This document shows positions 61,210 to 64,000 of a stretch of 64,000 nucleotides of DNA, piece after piece. The stretch lies in contig JAVJNT010000001.1 of assembly GCA_040217175.1 (NCBI GenBank), forward strand, positions 124,001 through 188,000, in the 5' to 3' direction. The first letter of the stretch is position 1; every line of letters starts with the position of its first letter. A program made the translations under genes and the position numbers. Below the pieces are notes generated by a model, which worked only from the letters and a program-made list of their open reading frames with translations, had not been told where the DNA came from and searched no databases. The DNA comes from Phycisphaerales bacterium (GTDB lineage: Bacteria > Planctomycetota > Phycisphaerae > Phycisphaerales > UBA1924).

Positions 61210-61962
61210 CTAGACCTTGACTCGTCCACGCAGGTTCGCCAGCCCGCCGTCGATCTCGAGCACCGTGCCGCTCACCCATTCCTGCTCCGCGTCGAGCAGC
61301 CAAGCAATGCCGCTCGCAGCGTCCCCGGGCTGGCCCAGCCTGCCCAGCGGGTGCATCGCCGTCGACGCCTTCTCGGCCATCTCGTTCTCGAGGATCGGCT
61401 CGCTCAGCGGCGAGCGGACCATGCCCGGAGCGACCGCGTTGACGCGCACGCCGTTGGACGCGTACGTCGCCGCCGCCGACCGCGCAAGCCCGATGACCGC
61501 CGCCTTGGCTGAGGCGATTGCCTCGTGATTCGGAAGGCCGCTCGTGGCCGCCGCCGACGACATCAGCACGATGGAGCCTCCGCCCCTGCGCATCACCTGG
61601 CTCGCGCTGCGGACGAGGTTGAAGGCTGTGTAGAGGTTCACTTCGATCGCCTCGCGCAGCTCGTCGGGCGAGGTCAGGTGCGCGGGCTTGAGCATGATGG
61701 TGCCCGGCAGGTTCACGGCGCCGTCGAGCCGCCCGTGGTGCTCGGCCGCCGCCTTCACGGCCGTATCCACCGCGCCGGTGTCGCGCGCGTCGAGCGAGTC
61801 GAGAGCCTGTGCGCCGAGTTCATCGGCAAGTGCCTTGGCCTTGTCGGCGTCGCGACCGGCGATCGTCAGCTTCGCTCCAGCTTCGATCAGCCGCTTCGCT
61901 AGCGCGCTGCCGACACCGCCAGCTCCGCCGATCAACAGGTATGCTCGATCTTGGTGTCCCAT
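61210..61962 (-). CDS. Short-chain dehydrogenase/reductase-like protein lacking the catalytic Tyr
   Basis: The product has 250 residues with a Rossmann fold. The cofactor motif is LLIGGAGGVGSALAKRL, followed by NLPGTIM in place of NNAG, and IVLMSSAAATSG. The expected Y-x-x-x-K is I-A-S-A-K: Ser136 and Lys153 are present, but the Tyr position, 149, holds Ile. The later RVNAVAPGMVRSPL is typical of SDRs. This SDR subgroup may have another mechanism or act as a non-classical enzyme. AAGGAGG precedes ATG at 61962. The longer open frame reaching 62754 runs into the neighbour and is not used. It lies 14 nt behind the TIGR01777 epimerase and is probably co-transcribed. Confidence 0.85.
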   Translation of the reverse strand: MGHQDRAYLLIGGAGGVGSALAKRLIEAGAKLTIAGRDADKAKALADELGAQALDSLDARDTGAVDTAVKAAAEHHGRLDGAVNLPGTIMLKPAHLTSPDELREAIEVNLYTAFNLVRSASQVMRRGGGSIVLMSSAAATSGLPNHEAIASAKAAVIGLARSAAATYASNGVRVNAVAPGMVRSPLSEPILENEMAEKASTAMHPLGRLGQPGDAASGIAWLLDAEQEWVSGTVLEIDGGLANLRGRVKV

Positions 61963-61976
61963 GCGTGCCTCCTTGG

Positions 61977-63443
61977 TTAGGCAGGTTCCTGTAGCGCCCC
62001 GATGGGGCCATCTTCGCTCGGCGAGCGTTCCATGAGGCGGCGGACGCCGAGCTCCCAGCCCACCGCATCGAGAAGCGTCGGATGCATCCACCGGAAGCCG
62101 GCTTCTCCGAGCCTGGTCGGCTCGGCCCGCGTCGAGGCGAGCAGCATGTCGCCGGCCATCTCCTCGCCGAGGGCCATTCGAGCGGCTCCCGCCGGTAGGC
62201 CGAGTATGGCTGGACGGCGAGCCGCCTCGGCGATGGCACTGCTGACGTCGTTCGCCGTCGCTGCGTCGGGTGCGCAGACGTTGACGGCGCCCGCGAGTCC
62301 GTCGTTCTCGATGGCGTGGAGCACGGCGCCGATCGCGTCGTCGAGACCGATCCAAGGCCACCACTGGCGGCCGGTGCCGATGGGTCCGCCCAGGCCGAAC
62401 TTCGTCGGCGTCATCAGGGCCTTCAGAGCGCCCCCGCCCGAGCCCAGCACCATGCCGAAGCGGGCGAAGACCACGCGGACGCCCGCGGACTCGGCCGGCC
62501 GGGCGGCGGCTTCCCAGGCTCGCACGAGATCGGCGAGGAAGCCGTCGCCCCATCCCGCGTCTTCGGTCAGCGGCTCGTCGCCTCGGTCTCCGTATGCGTG
62601 CACCCCCGAGGCATTGATCAACACCTTCGGTCGCTCCGACGCCGGCAGCGAGGCCATCGTCTTGGCGAGCAGCGACGTGGGCTGCACGCGGCTGCGGCAG
62701 AGCTGTTCCTTGCGCTTGTCCGTCCAGCGCCCGTCGGCGATGTTCTCGCCACAAAGGTTGATGACGACGTCGACGCCGGACAGCGTGAAGGGGGAAATCT
62801 CCGAGGCTGCCGGATCCCAGTGGCGTTGCGCGATGCCGTCGATCGGGTCGGGTTCGGCCCGTCCACGCACGAGGCGGATCACCTTGTGGCCGCCAGTCGA
62901 CAGGAACGCGGCAAGCGCCGAGCCGATCATGCCGCTTGAGCCAGCGATCGCGATGGTCAGTCGTTCGGCCGATCGTACGTGCCGGGCAAGGTCCGCACGC
63001 GTTCGTTCGTGCCGGAACCAGAACAGCCGACCCAGATCGGCCGCCAGCTTGCCACCGAGTAGCACCGAGCCGAGAAACCCAGCCGGAGCCTCGTACTCGA
63101 TCCGGTCATCGAGCCGGCTGCGGCCATTGCCTTCGTCGCTGAATTCGTGTCGGTGTGTCCAGCTCCCGAACGGACCGCTAAGCTGTCGGTCGCTGAAGCC
63201 GTGCGGCGGATCGTGGTCGAAGTGCTCGGCCACCCAGGGCATGCTCACGGGCCCGAGGCCGATCATCAGCCGGGCGATCGCATCGTTGCCGATGCGTGGG
63301 TGATCCTTCCCACGCTTCCGTTCGGCAATCGTCACGCGTTGCCAGGGCGGCGTCAGTCGCTCCAGCGCCCCGGCGTTGGCGTGCCACTCGTAGAGCGTCC
63401 GGGCGTCGCAGGGCATGGTCGAACTGGCATGGAAGGACTTCAT
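61977..63443 (-). CDS. SRPBCC-domain and TIGR01777-family epimerase fusion
   Basis: The product has 488 residues. The N-terminal part (1-155) looks like an SRPBCC/START-like domain (FHASSTMPCDARTLYEWHAN, FGSWTHRHEFSDEGNGRS). The second part (about 160-470) is a TIGR01777-type, SDR39U1-like NAD-binding domain: AIAGSSGMIGSALAAFL, GVDVVINLCGENIADGRWTD, PKVLINASGVHAYGDRGDEP, RFGMVLGSGGGALKAL and QWWPWIGLDDAIGAVLHA. The SRPBCC-epimerase fusion is known for this family. Function is not established; cell-division inhibitor SulA-like names are misleading. It is divergent from the cyclodeaminase-like gene with a 73-nt gap. Confidence 0.9.
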   Translation of the reverse strand: MKSFHASSTMPCDARTLYEWHANAGALERLTPPWQRVTIAERKRGKDHPRIGNDAIARLMIGLGPVSMPWVAEHFDHDPPHGFSDRQLSGPFGSWTHRHEFSDEGNGRSRLDDRIEYEAPAGFLGSVLLGGKLAADLGRLFWFRHERTRADLARHVRSAERLTIAIAGSSGMIGSALAAFLSTGGHKVIRLVRGRAEPDPIDGIAQRHWDPAASEISPFTLSGVDVVINLCGENIADGRWTDKRKEQLCRSRVQPTSLLAKTMASLPASERPKVLINASGVHAYGDRGDEPLTEDAGWGDGFLADLVRAWEAAARPAESAGVRVVFARFGMVLGSGGGALKALMTPTKFGLGGPIGTGRQWWPWIGLDDAIGAVLHAIENDGLAGAVNVCAPDAATANDVSSAIAEAARRPAILGLPAGAARMALGEEMAGDMLLASTRAEPTRLGEAGFRWMHPTLLDAVGWELGVRRLMERSPSEDGPIGALQEPA

Positions 63444-63516
63444 CCGTCAGCATGATCCCCGCCCCGCTCGCCCAAGGCCAGCGAGTGGGTCCGTGTCAGG
63501 GTGAGTAGAGTGCTGC

Positions 63517-64000
63517 ATGGCCAACTCACCTAGTACCGCTACGGAAACCGGCAACGCCCGAATCGGTTCGCAATCGGTCGGCGACCTGCTCTCGGCGATC
63601 GCTGAGAAGACGCCAGCCCCCGGCGGTGGGGCGGTCGTCGGGGCCGTGGGTGCCCTAAGCGCCGCTCTGGCTGGCATGGTCATTGCCTATAGCCGGGACA
63701 AGAAGAGCCTGACGCGCCACGCGCCGGCCCACGCCGTCGTCGGCGACCGCTGTGCCGCCGCGAGCTGCAAGCTGCTCGAGCTGGCCGATGCCGACGCGGC
63801 TGCCTACGCCGAACTCAACGCGCTGCAGCGACTCGACCCCGACGATCCAGAACGCATCGAGAAGCTCGGCGCCGCCGCCAAGCGGTGCATCGATATCCCC
63901 TTGGACGTGCAGCGCATCTGCCTGAGTCTGCTCGAAGGATTCGAGGAGCTCGCGCCCATCGCCAACGAGTACCTGCTGAGCGATCTCAAGATTGCTGCGA
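63517..64000 (+). CDS. Cyclodeaminase/cyclohydrolase family protein (FTCD C-terminal domain-like), partial
   Basis: The gene runs off the right edge; 161 residues are seen. The FTCD_C/FchA-type signature is SVGDLLSAIAEKTPAPGGGAVVG at about 20-42, followed by the helical region SAALAGMVIAYSRDKKS and CCAAASCKL-type helices. Such enzymes convert 5-formimino-tetrahydrofolate to 5,10-methenyl-tetrahydrofolate or act in related folate steps. The start ATG at 63517 has AGTAGAG ahead. It is divergent from the TIGR01777 epimerase. The rest of the domain lies beyond the window. Confidence 0.85.
   Translation, partial: MANSPSTATETGNARIGSQSVGDLLSAIAEKTPAPGGGAVVGAVGALSAALAGMVIAYSRDKKSLTRHAPAHAVVGDRCAAASCKLLELADADAAAYAELNALQRLDPDDPERIEKLGAAAKRCIDIPLDVQRICLSLLEGFEELAPIANEYLLSDLKIAA

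Noticed and set aside
61963-62754. A 514-residue SDR fusion reading upstream from the SDR gene
   Set aside because: The upstream part is in a wrong frame of the TIGR01777 gene; AAGGAGG and ATG at 61962 mark the true SDR start.

Overview
The window reads as a chromosomal segment of a G+C-rich bacterium, most likely a planctomycete of the Phycisphaerae type. This assignment is an inference. It rests on secreted proteins with paired dockerin-like repeats of the form D-x-FDFL-x-FQ, on the very large pseudopilin-like proteins, on the VWA/GATase-like giant protein coupled to a Q/E-rich partner, and on the overall gene content. No 16S rRNA gene is present to confirm it. There are no insertion sequences, phage genes or CRISPR arrays. 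Almost every stretch is ordinary core or metabolic DNA in tightly packed operons, many joined by 4-nt ATGA or GTGA start/stop overlaps.

Layout. 1-11.7 kb: a partial hrpA helicase, a secreted dockerin-like protein, a PIN/TRAM membrane protein, an SRP RNA gene with a good sigma70-type promoter, a coupled pair made of a Q/E-rich membrane protein and a 1012-residue VWA protein, a small secreted protein, and a secreted alpha/beta hydrolase with an N-terminal dockerin-like pair. 12-23.8 kb: a FixL/FixJ-like two-component pair, mnmG, a LURP-one-like protein, rpsB-tsf, a thioredoxin-like protein, a YceI protein with a membrane partner, and a coupled pair of coaB and an RluA-type pseudouridine synthase fused to a methyltransferase.

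24-40.4 kb: a type II secretion / type IV pilus-like locus. It holds two PilB/GspE-type ATPases, PilT, PilC/GspF and five consecutive prepilin-like genes in GspG/H/I/J/K-like order. The last two are greatly enlarged (645 and about 1582 residues). A strong terminator follows, then tRNA-Pro(TGG).

40.6-46.5 kb: a secreted protein, then a four-gene overlapping operon for recycling peptidoglycan amino sugars (anmK, murQ, an SSS-family transporter, nagZ-like). 46.8-56.2 kb: a complete cbb3 oxidase locus on the minus strand (fused ccoN-ccoO, ccoQ, mono-haem ccoP, ccoG, ccoH/fixH, a TauE/SafE-like protein, ccoI, ccoS), with a divergent Rrf2 regulator and a tRNA-Ser(GGA). 56.3-64 kb: truB, a SurA/PpiD-like membrane protein, rpsD, ilvE, an unusual SDR, a TIGR01777-type epimerase, and the start of an FTCD-type cyclodeaminase-like gene.

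The most interesting items are the enlarged pseudopilin tip proteins, the pseudouridine synthase-methyltransferase fusion, the SRP RNA with a UGAC apical loop, the cbb3 oxidase with fused NO subunits and single-haem CcoP under a probable Fe-S Rrf2 regulator, and several unexplained hairpins and dyads.
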